Shown here piece by piece: positions 54,798 to 63,724 of a stretch of DNA of 64,000 nt. The translations under genes were made by a program, and so were the position numbers. This DNA is from Paracoccus seriniphilus (GTDB lineage Bacteria > Pseudomonadota > Alphaproteobacteria > Rhodobacterales > Rhodobacteraceae): the NCBI RefSeq assembly GCF_028553745.1, contig NZ_CP067130.1, forward strand, positions 124,001 through 188,000, read 5' to 3'. Numbering within the stretch: position 1 is the first letter of the stretch; each line of letters opens with the position of its first letter. The notes beneath the pieces were generated by a model, which was not told the DNA's origin, made no database searches, and worked only from the letters and a program-made list of their open reading frames with translations.

Positions 54798-56462
54798 TTA
54801 CTGTCCGGCAAGGATCCAGCGGGCTGCCTTTTCCGCGATCATCAGGGTCGGGGAATTGGTGTTGCCGCTGGTGATTTCGGGCATGATGCTGGCATCCACG
54901 ACGCGCAGCCCGGCCACGCCCTTCAGGCGCAGATGCGGATCAAGAACGGCGGTCTGATCGTCTTCGCGCCCCATCTTCACGGTGCCGACGGGGTGAAAGA
55001 TCGTATTGGCGATATCGCCGGCCAGACGGGCCAGTTCCGCGTCGCTTTGATATTGCGGGCCGGGCTTGAACTCCTCGGGCTGATAGGGCTGCATCGCGGG
55101 TTGGGCCATCAGCTTGCGCACCTGACGAAGGCTGTCGGCCGCGACCTTGCGGTCATCCTCGGTGTCCAGATAGTTGGGGGAAATCATCGGCGCATCGCGG
55201 AAATTGGCCGAGCGGATGCGCACGTTGCCCCGGCTTGTCGGGTTGAGGTTGCAGACGCTGACGGTCATCGCCGGGAAACGATGCAGGTCCTCGCCAAAGG
55301 CATCCAGGCTGAGCGGCTGGACGTGATATTCAAGATTGGCATAACGGCGCCCCGGGTCCGAGCGGGTAAAGGCACCCAACTGGCTGGGTGCCATGCTCAT
55401 CGGACCGGAACGCCTCAGCAGATATTCCCCACCGATCATCGCCTTACCCCAAAGGCTTGCGGCCAGGGTGTTCAGTGTGCGCGTGCCCTTGACCTTGAAC
55501 ACCGCGCGGATCTGCAGATGGTCTTGCAGGTTTTCGCCCACAGGCGCATCGCGCAGAACCTCGATTCCATGCGCCTGCAACACCGCAGCCGGACCAATGC
55601 CCGACAGCTGCAATATCTGCGGAGAGTTGATCGCCCCCGCCGAGAGCACCGTCTCGCGCCGGGCCGAGACCGTCACGACCTGTCCCCTGCGGTTGACCCT
55701 TGCCCCCGCGCATCGCGGCTGGCCATCCGCGCCGATCGTGAAAACCAGCTTTTCGACCTGTGCTTCGGTCCAGACAGCCAGATTGGGCCGGGATCTGGCG
55801 GGTCTCAGAAAGGCTTTCGCGCTGCTCCATCGCCAACCCGAGCACTGGTTGACGTCGAAATAGCCGACGCCGGCATTGTCGCCACCGTTGAAATCCTCGG
55901 TTCTTTCGATCCCCGCCTGCTGGGCCGCTTTGGCGAAACTGTCCAGCACGTCCCAGCGCAGCCGCTGTTTCTCGACGCGCCATTCGCCGCCGTGACCGTG
56001 CATGTCGGAAAAGCGGCCATTGTCGCCGGTCGCCGGATCGGCCCCGCCATCCAGCGTGCAATGATCTTCATGCGCCATGAAATCGCGCAGTGAATGATCC
56101 CAGTCCCATTCCTGTTCGCCGCTGAGCCGCGCCCAGTTGTCGTAGTCACGCGATTGACCGCGCATGTAGATCATGCCGTTGATCGATGAACAGCCTCCCA
56201 GGGTCTTGCCGCGCGGATAGCGCAGGCGGCGCCCGTTCAGGCCCTTGTCGGCCTCGGTCTCATACATCCAGTCGGTGCGCGGATTGCCGATGCAATAGAG
56301 ATATCCGACAGGAATATGAATCCAAGGATAGTTATCCTTCTTTCCGGCTTCCAGCAGCAGCACCCGGTTGGCCGGATCTGCGCTTAGCCGGTTGGCCATG
56401 AGGCAGCCTGCAGAACCGCCACCGATCACGATGAAGTCAAAATCCGTTTCGGTATTGCGCAT
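54798..56462 (-). CDS. GMC-family FAD-dependent oxidoreductase
   Basis: 554 aa from ATG 56462; the frame is open 22 codons further upstream. FAD motif [17 protein letters not shown] (about 10-26), [21 protein letters not shown] (about 86-106), [16 protein letters not shown] (GMC signature 2) and catalytic His in [10 protein letters not shown], with NTNSPT at the end. Related to choline and alcohol dehydrogenases of similar length, but not a clean BetA. Divergent from the LysR gene. Confidence 0.88.
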   Translation of the reverse strand: MRNTETDFDFIVIGGGSAGCLMANRLSADPANRVLLLEAGKKDNYPWIHIPVGYLYCIGNPRTDWMYETEADKGLNGRRLRYPRGKTLGGCSSINGMIYMRGQSRDYDNWARLSGEQEWDWDHSLRDFMAHEDHCTLDGGADPATGDNGRFSDMHGHGGEWRVEKQRLRWDVLDSFAKAAQQAGIERTEDFNGGDNAGVGYFDVNQCSGWRWSSAKAFLRPARSRPNLAVWTEAQVEKLVFTIGADGQPRCAGARVNRRGQVVTVSARRETVLSAGAINSPQILQLSGIGPAAVLQAHGIEVLRDAPVGENLQDHLQIRAVFKVKGTRTLNTLAASLWGKAMIGGEYLLRRSGPMSMAPSQLGAFTRSDPGRRYANLEYHVQPLSLDAFGEDLHRFPAMTVSVCNLNPTSRGNVRIRSANFRDAPMISPNYLDTEDDRKVAADSLRQVRKLMAQPAMQPYQPEEFKPGPQYQSDAELARLAGDIANTIFHPVGTVKMGREDDQTAVLDPHLRLKGVAGLRVVDASIMPEITSGNTNSPTLMIAEKAARWILAGQ

Positions 56463-56469
56463 CGTGATG

Positions 56470-56478
56470 CCCCCCCCC
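56470..56478 (-). repeat. Run of nine G (minus strand) in the GMC leader
   Basis: A homopolymeric tract of nine G (nine C on the plus strand) sits 7 bases upstream of the chosen start, in the ribosome-binding region. Confidence 0.8.
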
Positions 56479-56623
56479 GGTCTGTCCCGCAGCACCACGA
56501 GAAGATCCAGCCCCAAAGACACCCCCATATCAGGGGCATCCTCGGCGGTGATAGCTCCTCCCGGCGCAGCTATTCTTACAGGCTTAGAAAGCCCGGACAG
56601 GTTTTGCCAATGACAAATTCCTC

Positions 56624-56646
56624 ATTGCGATATTAAAGATCGTAAT
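56624..56646. promoter_or_regulatory. Dyad abutting the LysR start codon
   Basis: ATTGCGAT (56624-56631), 7 bp, ATCGTAAT (56639-56646); seven of eight pairs match. It directly touches the ATG, leaving no room for an RBS. Candidate LysR autoregulatory site in the divergent GMC/LysR gap. Confidence 0.5.
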
Positions 56647-57552
56647 ATGACAAGATTTTCGAACCTGAATGGTATCCTCGCCTTCGTGACGGTGGCGCGC
56701 GAGGGAAGCGTGTCGCGCGCGGCCGAGGTGCTGAACCTCACCCAACCCGCGATCAGCCACCAGATCAGGAAGTTGAGCGAAGAGACAGGGATCGTGCTGT
56801 TCAATCGCACGTCGCGCGGGTTGGTGCTGACCCCGGACGGTGTGACATTGCTGCCCCGGGCCCGGCAGGTGCTTGCCGCCATGACCGAGTTCCAGCGCAG
56901 CGCCAGCAAGCAATGTGGTCAGGTCTCGGGGATGCTGAAGATCGGCACCATCGTCGACCCCGAGTTCATCCGTCTTGGCCGCCTGCTCGGCCGACTGGGT
57001 GCGGCGCATCCCGGGATCACCACCGAATTGATCCATGGCGTCAGCGGCGAGATACTTGCAAAGCTCAAGCGGCAACAGATCGATGCCGGGTTCTACCTGA
57101 CCGCCCCTGACGAGGTGGATCGTCTTGCCTCGGACCGGCCGCTTTACAGCAGGAAGCTGGCCGAGTTCACCTATCGCGTCATCGCTCCGGCGGGCTGGGA
57201 AAGGCATCTTTCCGGGGCCAACTGGGCGCAGGTGGCCGCACTGCCATGGATCGGCACATCTCCGCAATCGGTTCACAACCGCTTGCTGACCCGGATTTTT
57301 GCCGGTCATGGCTGCGTGCAGAATGCGGTGGCGCTTGTTGATCACGAGGCGTCGATGACGGAAATGGTGCTGTCCGGGGTGGGGCTGAGCCTGTGCCGAG
57401 AGTCCATCGCCCTGCATCACAGGCAGGCCTATGGGCTGGCCGTCAGCGAAGAGCTGCGCGTTCCGGCCTGCCTGGTCTTTCTGACCCTGCTGGAGCGGAA
57501 GGAGGACCCCGTCATCGCCGCGCTTCTCGACCAGATCGAAGACATATGGTGA
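56647..57552 (+). CDS. LysR-family regulator
   Basis: 301 aa. N-terminal HTH (about 5-65, REGSVSRAAEVLNLTQPAISHQIRKL) and C-terminal periplasmic-binding-like effector domain. No ribosome site is visible upstream; the transcript may be leaderless. Divergent from the GMC oxidoreductase gene, its probable target. Confidence 0.9.
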   Translation: MTRFSNLNGILAFVTVAREGSVSRAAEVLNLTQPAISHQIRKLSEETGIVLFNRTSRGLVLTPDGVTLLPRARQVLAAMTEFQRSASKQCGQVSGMLKIGTIVDPEFIRLGRLLGRLGAAHPGITTELIHGVSGEILAKLKRQQIDAGFYLTAPDEVDRLASDRPLYSRKLAEFTYRVIAPAGWERHLSGANWAQVAALPWIGTSPQSVHNRLLTRIFAGHGCVQNAVALVDHEASMTEMVLSGVGLSLCRESIALHHRQAYGLAVSEELRVPACLVFLTLLERKEDPVIAALLDQIEDIW

Positions 57553-57637
57553 GGCAAAGGTATCATCCTTGCACGCGCTTCGGGGAGTCATCGGTCCGAA
57601 TGTGCGGCCGGCAGGCCCGGCGATGCCTTGCCCCGCT

Positions 57638-58228
57638 TCAAATCAGGAATGACAGCCCGCCCACCACGGCAATGGTCGCGCCGATGAACCCCAGCAGCAT
57701 CAACAGACCATCGCTGAACAACATGCCCAGCCCGAAAATCGCGATCACGATCATCGGGGCGGAACTGGCCAGGGGAACGATTTCCAATGGGGGGACGGTC
57801 AGCAGCAGGCCCAGGATGACGCAACCGGCAGCGCGGCGACCGGCCGGGCCCGCAAAACGCGACAGACGCTCGTGCAGCTTGGCGTCGATGCGCTGCGACA
57901 ACGGTCTGAGCCATTCGACGGATCTGATCACCCGATCTGACCTCAGTTCGCGCCTGCGCAACCAGTTCGGCGCCCAGAAACTTTTGTAACCCAGCAAGAG
58001 TCTGAGCGTCAGCACGGCCAGAACAACGGCCAGCATGGTCGGGAACCCGGGGATTCCTCCGATTGGAGACAATTCGATCAGGGGCAGGATTGCAAGCGCG
58101 GCTCCGTAACCGCGATGCCCCAATGTCGCCAGCAGATCGCCGGCACGAACCTTTGATCCCGGCGTGTCCCTGGCGCATTTCTGAAGGTCATTGACGACGC
58201 TTGTCAGGACGCTTTCGTGTTCAGGCAA
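57638..58228 (-). CDS. exoD: ExoD-family membrane protein
   Basis: 196 aa, TTG start. Four to five membrane segments. SKVRAGDLLATLGHRGYGAALAILPLIELSPIGGIPG and LTVPPLEIVPLASSAPM are ExoD landmarks. Family members were linked to exopolysaccharide formation and alkali tolerance in rhizobia. Convergent with the LysR gene and divergent from the ferritin-like gene. Confidence 0.85.
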   Translation of the reverse strand: MPEHESVLTSVVNDLQKCARDTPGSKVRAGDLLATLGHRGYGAALAILPLIELSPIGGIPGFPTMLAVVLAVLTLRLLLGYKSFWAPNWLRRRELRSDRVIRSVEWLRPLSQRIDAKLHERLSRFAGPAGRRAAGCVILGLLLTVPPLEIVPLASSAPMIVIAIFGLGMLFSDGLLMLLGFIGATIAVVGGLSFLI

Positions 58229-58512
58229 CTTTGATCTCCGAAGGGCTGTCGTGTCGGTCGGGGTGACAGAGTCGAAACGAATTCCGCGGACGGATGTTCC
58301 AGAGATTTGCTGGTTTCCCTGAAATGGGTCTTGTCAGGACGGGATCATCCGCCACCAGTGGCCTGACAATGTCCAATCCCGGCAAACCTGCTCCCCTCAC
58401 GGCGGGTGCCCGGCGGTCATCGGCCGTAAGGGCTGATCCATCCGGGAAGGAACCAATCCTCCAGACCCGCCGTTGGTCACGAAATGGAACGCCGAACAGA
58501 AAGGCCGACATC

Positions 58513-59007
58513 ATGACGATCAATACACTGGAAGATCTTTTCCACGACCAGTTGCAGGATCAATGGAGCGCCAACACTCAGGCGTTGAACGTTCTGACCC
58601 AACTCGGAGAGGCCGCGCAGGACTCCGATCTGTCCAGGGCGCTGATCGCCGGATCGAACGGCATTCAGCAGGGCATCCGGACCGTCGAGGAAATCTGCAA
58701 CCGTCACGGCATTGCGCCCAATGGCGAAGATTGCAAGGGCATGGCTGGCCTGGTTGCCGAAGCCAGGGCGCATGCGCTGGAGGAAGATTTCGCAGATCCG
58801 GATGTTCGCGATGCCTGCATCATCACGCAATACCAGCGCATGGTGCATTATGCCTTGGCGGGCTATGGCAGTCTCGTGGCCTTTGCCAACCGGCTGGGGC
58901 ACGATCAGGATGGCGCCAAGCTGCAGGATTGTCTGGACCATACCTATGACGGGGATCGCACCATGACCGCGATCGCTACCGGTGGCGTCAACGCCGCCGC
59001 CCTCTGA
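58513..59007 (+). CDS. Ferritin-like YciE/DUF892-family protein
   Basis: 164 aa from the ATG after CCGACATC; the frame opens upstream without a good start. Helical bundle with LEDLFHDQLQDQWSANTQAL at the N-terminus, the typical DUF892 opening, and EEICNRHGIAPNGEDCKGMAGLVAEA. Members are stress-induced and carry a dimetal-like site. The 284 bp before it hold no other gene. Confidence 0.82.
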   Translation: MTINTLEDLFHDQLQDQWSANTQALNVLTQLGEAAQDSDLSRALIAGSNGIQQGIRTVEEICNRHGIAPNGEDCKGMAGLVAEARAHALEEDFADPDVRDACIITQYQRMVHYALAGYGSLVAFANRLGHDQDGAKLQDCLDHTYDGDRTMTAIATGGVNAAAL

Positions 59008-59207
59008 TCCGATCTGCTCAGGCTGGAGCGTAACAGGCGGGACGGTCCCTGAACCGACCCCTCGGCCTGTTGCGCAGCCGAACCGGGGAATTTCACCGCA
59101 ATTGGCATTGGCAAATCCCTCCTTTTCCTGGCGGGGATCCTGTCGGGTTGCGCGTGAAATGACCCATTTGTCCCCATCGGATCCGCATTTTGAACAGGGA
59201 GATCTTC

Positions 59208-59462
59208 ATGTCTCACGATGACAACAATCTGGAACGCGCGGCCAGCCGGCACCGTCCCGCAATTTTCGCCATCGCGGCGGCCATAATCGTCGCGGTCCTG
59301 CTGTATTTCGTCTTTCCTTTCGGCATGGACGAACAGGATGAAGGAATCGCAACGACGGCCCCGCCCGAGGGAACGACGATCACCGATGCCGAGGGCCGCG
59401 ACAACGAGTCCCCGATCCCGGTCGCCCCCGAGGGTTCGGCACCGGTTCAAGACACCGAATGA
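59208..59462 (+). CDS. Small single-pass membrane protein, unknown function
   Basis: 84 aa from the ATG behind AGGGAG. One hydrophobic helix (about 17-40, PAIFAIAAAIIVAVLLYFVFPFG) with a basic N-side and an acidic, Pro/Thr-rich tail (EGIATTAPPEGTTITDAEG). The topology suggests an inner-membrane anchor with a periplasmic tail. I recognise no family. Confidence 0.6.
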   Translation: MSHDDNNLERAASRHRPAIFAIAAAIIVAVLLYFVFPFGMDEQDEGIATTAPPEGTTITDAEGRDNESPIPVAPEGSAPVQDTE

Positions 59463-59764
59463 CCGGGCCGACCATCACCGCTGACAGTTGCATATCGCGG
59501 CGGCTTTGGCTGGACCAGGACGGCGTCCCGGCCGGGCTGTATCTGCCGCTCTTCCGTTTCTGTCGCGACATGCGGTTCGCCATGGTCGGGCTGAACGTGT
59601 CGCGCGAGCTGGTGCGCGGTGTGCGTCAGTCTGGCTGGAACGGGGTGGCGACGGATCTGAAAGAGGATCTGACCCGCTCCTTGCCCTCTTCGGCCTCCTA
59701 TCGACACTTCCTGTTCGATCTGACCGGCGGTGCAGGACCCGGGCGCGGCGCAATCACCCGATGA
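59459..59764 (+). CDS. Hypothetical small protein
   Basis: 101 aa; its start overlaps the previous stop (ATGA), supporting co-translation. No signal peptide, membrane segment or known motif; RFCRDMRFAMVGLNVSRELVRG could form a helix. Two other frames are open here, so it may be spurious. Confidence 0.35.
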   Translation: MTGPTITADSCISRRLWLDQDGVPAGLYLPLFRFCRDMRFAMVGLNVSRELVRGVRQSGWNGVATDLKEDLTRSLPSSASYRHFLFDLTGGAGPGRGAITR

Positions 59765-59844
59765 TCCGGCCTTTGACGCCTTCATCGCAAGACTGACGGT
59801 TTCGCAGGCTCGGCAGGGCCGGTACACGCCTTGCCGCGCATCAA

Positions 59845-60888
59845 TCACGTCGCCTTGGGGGAATCCTTGCGGACCATTCTGAAACGGGTCGGAGAGGTGC
59901 CGTATTTCTTCTGGAACCAGCGACTGAAATGCGCGCAATCCGAAAAGCCGCATTCATAGGCGATCTGGGTGATGGTGCGATTGGTGTTCAGCAACAGCCA
60001 GCGGCTGTGCGACAGACGCATGTTGCGCCAGACTTCCATCGGCCCGATCCCGGCGTGACGGTTGAAGGCGGCCAGCAGGCCACTGGGCGTGATGTTCACC
60101 TGCTCGGCAAGATCCTTGATGGTGAAAGGCGAGGACAGATGGCTTTCCATGATGCCAAGCGCGTTTTCGACCTTGGAGTTGCCGCAGGAAAACAGATGCG
60201 CATATTCGCGGTCGGGGGCCAGTTTCGCCGCCCGCTCTTTCCCCACCATCAGCGAGGTCAGGGCCTTGACCGCGCGGGCGCGCCCGCAACGTGACCGGAT
60301 CAACGAGAATGCCAGATCCAGCGCCGTGCTGCCCCCCGGACAGGTGAAGATGCCGTTGTCCGAAACGATCAGCTGATCGGTCACCGGAATGGCGTCAGGG
60401 AACAGCGCGCGCAATTGCCGGCTGTGTTCGACATGGACGGCGCATCGGGTGTTTTCCATCACCCCGGCCTGCGCAAGGATGAAGCTGCCGGTGCAGATGC
60501 CCACCAGCGCGACATTGGCCGCCCGTGACCTGCGGATGTAATCCAATGTCTCTTCGGGCAGGGCAAGACATTCGGGAAGATGTCCACCGGCCACGACAAG
60601 ATAGTCGAATTCGCATGGGTCGGGGAAGGCGCTGTCGACCCGCGAGGCAAGGCCACAGCTTGAAACCACATCCTCGCCTTCGGTTGGGCCGATGATCTTC
60701 CAGCTGCAATAGATCTGGCGACTGAAATCGGCCTCATCCGCCGCGTGGCGCAGGGCATCAAGAAAACTGGCGACGGGCAACAGCGAAAAGGTCGGGCTGA
60801 GGATGATGCCGACCCGCATTTCAGGCATAAGCTCGGGCGGTTCCGATGGCGCCGGAAACAGGCTTGAAGGAAACTCGAGGTCTGGCAA
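59845..60888 (-). CDS. GlxA-type AraC-family activator (second)
   Basis: 347 aa, TTG start at 60888 with AGAGGA 8 bases upstream; an internal ATG at 60828 is the alternative. DJ-1/PfpI-like N-domain (VGICTGSFILAQAGVM) and AraC HTH at the C-terminus (ITQIAYECGFSDCAHFSRWFQKKYG). Same architecture as the soxBDAG regulator at 45684, but well diverged. Divergent from the enolase-type and second sox genes, so probably their activator. Confidence 0.88.
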   Translation of the reverse strand: MPDLEFPSSLFPAPSEPPELMPEMRVGIILSPTFSLLPVASFLDALRHAADEADFSRQIYCSWKIIGPTEGEDVVSSCGLASRVDSAFPDPCEFDYLVVAGGHLPECLALPEETLDYIRRSRAANVALVGICTGSFILAQAGVMENTRCAVHVEHSRQLRALFPDAIPVTDQLIVSDNGIFTCPGGSTALDLAFSLIRSRCGRARAVKALTSLMVGKERAAKLAPDREYAHLFSCGNSKVENALGIMESHLSSPFTIKDLAEQVNITPSGLLAAFNRHAGIGPMEVWRNMRLSHSRWLLLNTNRTITQIAYECGFSDCAHFSRWFQKKYGTSPTRFRMVRKDSPKAT

Positions 60889-60940
60889 GGCATTGATCCT
60901 CTGGCTGGTCGTTTTGATCTGTACAACAGCATTGATGTTT

Positions 60941-61014
60941 CTTTCAAGAAAGCCAGAAATAATCGCTGTAGCTTACCAATCAGGACAAGCCTCGTCCCGG
61001 CGGTAAAGGACAAG
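60941..61014. promoter_or_regulatory. Candidate control elements of the second sox operon
   Basis: A palindrome CTTTC-AA-GAAAG (60941-60952) and a direct repeat AGGACAAG at 60982-60989 and 61007-61014 (25 bp apart) lie between the divergent regulator and the enolase-type gene. No clear -10/-35 could be assigned. Confidence 0.4.
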
Positions 61015-61049
61015 TTCAATTTGATGACCGGGTAGGAGCCACGGAAACC

Positions 61050-62195
61050 ATGAAAATCGCCAAGATCAAGATCACGCCGCTATTCGTGCCTTACAAGGCC
61101 CCGTTCTACTGGGCCCACGGGCAGATCGACGGAGCCGAGGTTCTGCTGGTCGAGATGCAAACCGACACGGGCATCACCGGCCATGGTGAATGTATTGCCG
61201 CGCCCAATGGGCGGGCCATCAAGGCGCTGGTCGAGGATGCCGCCGCCCTGATGATCGGGCGCGATCCCTATCAGGGACGGCTGCTGATGCGCGAGGCCTA
61301 TACGGCGCTGTTCCGCGCCCAGGCAGTATGCAGTGCGCCACGGTTCGGCGGCCAGATACTGGCCGGGCTGGAAATGGCGCTTTGGGATGTGCTGGGGAAG
61401 GCCGTGAACAGGCCGGTTCATGCGCTGCTGGGCGGCGCCGCACATGAACATATCGGCTATTTCGGCTTTGCCATGGGCAAGACGCCTGAGGCGGTGGCAC
61501 GTGAGGCCCGGGACTTCGTCGAACAGGGTTTTGAGGTCATCTATATCAAGGCCGGATTCGGCGCCGCGCGTGATCTGGCGACGGTCAAGGCCGTGCGCGA
61601 GGCCATCGGCCCCGCCGCTCGCCTGCGGATTGATCCGAATGAAAGCTGGTCGCCGCTGGAGGCCCGGCAGATGATCGCCCGTCTTGCGCCTTATGATCTG
61701 GAATTCGTCGAACAGCCGACCCCTGCGGAAAGCCTGTCGGGTCTGGCACAGGTGCGCGCGACCTCTCCGGTGGCGATTGCCGCCGACCAATCGGTGTTCA
61801 CCCCGGACGAGGCCTATGAGGCCATCCGCCAGCAGGCCGCCGATCTGATCGTGATCGGCCCGCATGAATGTGGCGGTCTGGCGCGGATGACCGACATCGC
61901 CCGCGTCGCGCAGCTGGCCGGGGTGAATATCTGCATCCATGGACTCTATGAGACCGGCATTACCACCTGCGCGGCGCATATGGCCGCCGCCGCCTGCCCG
62001 AATATCGACGATGGCAACCAGCATATGCTGAAATTCCTTGAATGGGACATCGTGCAGACCCCCGATCTGATGCCTGTCGCCGGGCGGATGCCGGTTCTGA
62101 CCGGTCCCGGACTGGGTTTCACCCTTGATGCCGAGAATGTCGCCCGCGCTGCCGAACTCTACAAGGCACGCTTGCCAGATGGAGCGAAGACCTGA
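61050..62195 (+). CDS. Enolase-superfamily (MLE/mandelate-racemase type) enzyme
   Basis: 381 aa. Capping domain 1-125, barrel domain after. Metal ligands D195 (RIDPNESW), E221 (FVEQP) and D246 (AADQSV). The family removes a proton next to a carboxylate, then racemises, epimerises, dehydrates or cycloisomerises. The usual KxK pair is reduced to Y-I-K (K167), the seventh-strand Lys of MLE enzymes is not evident (DLIVIGPHECGG), and H297 is present. So the subgroup cannot be assigned. It is directly followed by soxB2 (adjacent stop and start), implying it works on the substrate or product of an N-methyl amino-acid oxidase. Confidence 0.82.
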   Translation: MKIAKIKITPLFVPYKAPFYWAHGQIDGAEVLLVEMQTDTGITGHGECIAAPNGRAIKALVEDAAALMIGRDPYQGRLLMREAYTALFRAQAVCSAPRFGGQILAGLEMALWDVLGKAVNRPVHALLGGAAHEHIGYFGFAMGKTPEAVAREARDFVEQGFEVIYIKAGFGAARDLATVKAVREAIGPAARLRIDPNESWSPLEARQMIARLAPYDLEFVEQPTPAESLSGLAQVRATSPVAIAADQSVFTPDEAYEAIRQQAADLIVIGPHECGGLARMTDIARVAQLAGVNICIHGLYETGITTCAAHMAAAACPNIDDGNQHMLKFLEWDIVQTPDLMPVAGRMPVLTGPGLGFTLDAENVARAAELYKARLPDGAKT

Positions 62196-63437
62196 ATGAA
62201 CTACAATGTTTTCAACTTGTTGTGGCAGGGGCTCTCCGGTCACAAGGGCTGGCAGCAGGCCTGGCGCTCGCCCGAACCCAAGCCGCGTTATGACGCCGTG
62301 ATCATCGGCGGCGGCGGGCATGGGCTGGCAACGGCCTATTACCTCGCCCGTGAATACGGCATGACCAATATCGCCCTGCTGGAAAAGGGCTGGCTGGGCG
62401 GCGGCAATACGGGGCGCAACACCACCAATGTGCGTTCGGATTACATGTTTCCCGAAAGTGCCGCCATCTATGACATGGCGCTGCGCCTGTATGAGACTTT
62501 GGGCAAGGATCTGAACTACAACATCATGCTGTCCCAGCGCGGCTGGCTGACGCTGATCGAAGACCAGCACCAGATGGAAGGCGCGCGGCACAAGGCCAAC
62601 TGGCTGCAGTGCAATGGTGTCGATGGCGAGATCATCGGCGCGGCGCAGGTGGCGCAGATGATGCCCGGACTGCAGATGAAGGGCCGCTATCCGGTGCGTG
62701 GCGCGTTCCTGCAAAAGCGCGGCGGCACGATCCGTCATGACGCGGTGGCCTGGGGCTATGCCCGTGCAGCCGACCGTCTTGGCGTCGATATCATTCAGAA
62801 TTGCGAGGTGCAGGGGTTCGAGCAGGAGAATGGCCGGATCACCGCGATCAATACCTCGCGCGGGCGCATCGAGACCGACCGTGTGGGCGTGGCCGTGGCC
62901 GGGCATTCCGGCGTGATTGCCGAAAAGGCCGGATTCCGCCTGCCGATCACCAGCCATTGCCTGCAGGCGATGGTGTCGGAACCGGTCAGGCCGTTTCTGG
63001 ACCATGTGGTGATCTCGCCGGGCACGGGTGTCTATATCAACCAGACCCAGAAGGGCGAAATGGTGATGGGCGGCGTGCTGGACCTGTATCATTCCTATGG
63101 GCAGCGCGGCAATTTCCCGACCATCGAAAAGGTCATCACCTCGGCGGTGGAAATGTTCCCCGCCTTCAGCCAGATGCGGCTGATGCGGCATTGGGCGGGG
63201 ATCGTCGACATCTCACCCGACAGTTCGCCCATTCTCGGGCAGACGCCGGTCGAGAACATGTACATCAATTGCGGTTGGGGCACCGGCGGGTTCAAGGCCA
63301 TTCCGGCGGGCGGCTATATGCTGGCGCATTCGATTGCCACGGGCCGCCCCCATGAACTGGCCGCGCCCTTTGGACTGAACCGTTTCCGGGACAACCGGCT
63401 GGTGGACGAAGGTGCCGCAGCAGGCATTGCACATTAA
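62196..63437 (+). CDS. soxB: Sarcosine-oxidase beta-like subunit (second set)
   Basis: 413 aa. Same fold and cofactors as SoxB: GGGGHGLATAYYL, EKGWLGGGNTGRNTTNVRS and H181 in RHDAVAWGYAR for covalent FMN. It differs from SoxB at 46792 in substrate-side segments: NYLYDES becomes DYMFPES and SKRGVMML becomes SQRGWLTL. A different N-methyl or secondary amine is therefore possible (inference). Confidence 0.87.
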   Translation: MNYNVFNLLWQGLSGHKGWQQAWRSPEPKPRYDAVIIGGGGHGLATAYYLAREYGMTNIALLEKGWLGGGNTGRNTTNVRSDYMFPESAAIYDMALRLYETLGKDLNYNIMLSQRGWLTLIEDQHQMEGARHKANWLQCNGVDGEIIGAAQVAQMMPGLQMKGRYPVRGAFLQKRGGTIRHDAVAWGYARAADRLGVDIIQNCEVQGFEQENGRITAINTSRGRIETDRVGVAVAGHSGVIAEKAGFRLPITSHCLQAMVSEPVRPFLDHVVISPGTGVYINQTQKGEMVMGGVLDLYHSYGQRGNFPTIEKVITSAVEMFPAFSQMRLMRHWAGIVDISPDSSPILGQTPVENMYINCGWGTGGFKAIPAGGYMLAHSIATGRPHELAAPFGLNRFRDNRLVDEGAAAGIAH

Positions 63438-63448
63438 GAGGCCACAGA

Positions 63449-63724
63449 ATGATCGTAATCAACTGCCCCTATTGTGGCCAGGATCGGCATGAAGAAGAGC
63501 TGACCTATGGCGGCGAGGCCGAAATCATCCGCCCCGTGGACCCGACCACGGTCAGTGACGAAACCTGGACGGACTATCTCTATTTCCGCAACAACCCCAA
63601 GGGCATTCACCATGAACAATGGTGCTGCTCGGCGGGCTGCGGGCAATGGTTCAAGGTGGCGCGGGATACGGTCAGCCACGCGGTTCTGGAAGTTGTGACC
63701 TTCGACAAGAGGCTGAGCGCATGA
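63449..63724 (+). CDS. soxD: Sarcosine-oxidase delta-like subunit (second set)
   Basis: 91 aa. Zinc-site CPYCG at the N-terminus and a later HHEQWCCSAGCG. A short C-terminus compared with SoxD at 48059. Overlaps the next gene by four bases (ATGA). Confidence 0.87.
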   Translation: MIVINCPYCGQDRHEEELTYGGEAEIIRPVDPTTVSDETWTDYLYFRNNPKGIHHEQWCCSAGCGQWFKVARDTVSHAVLEVVTFDKRLSA

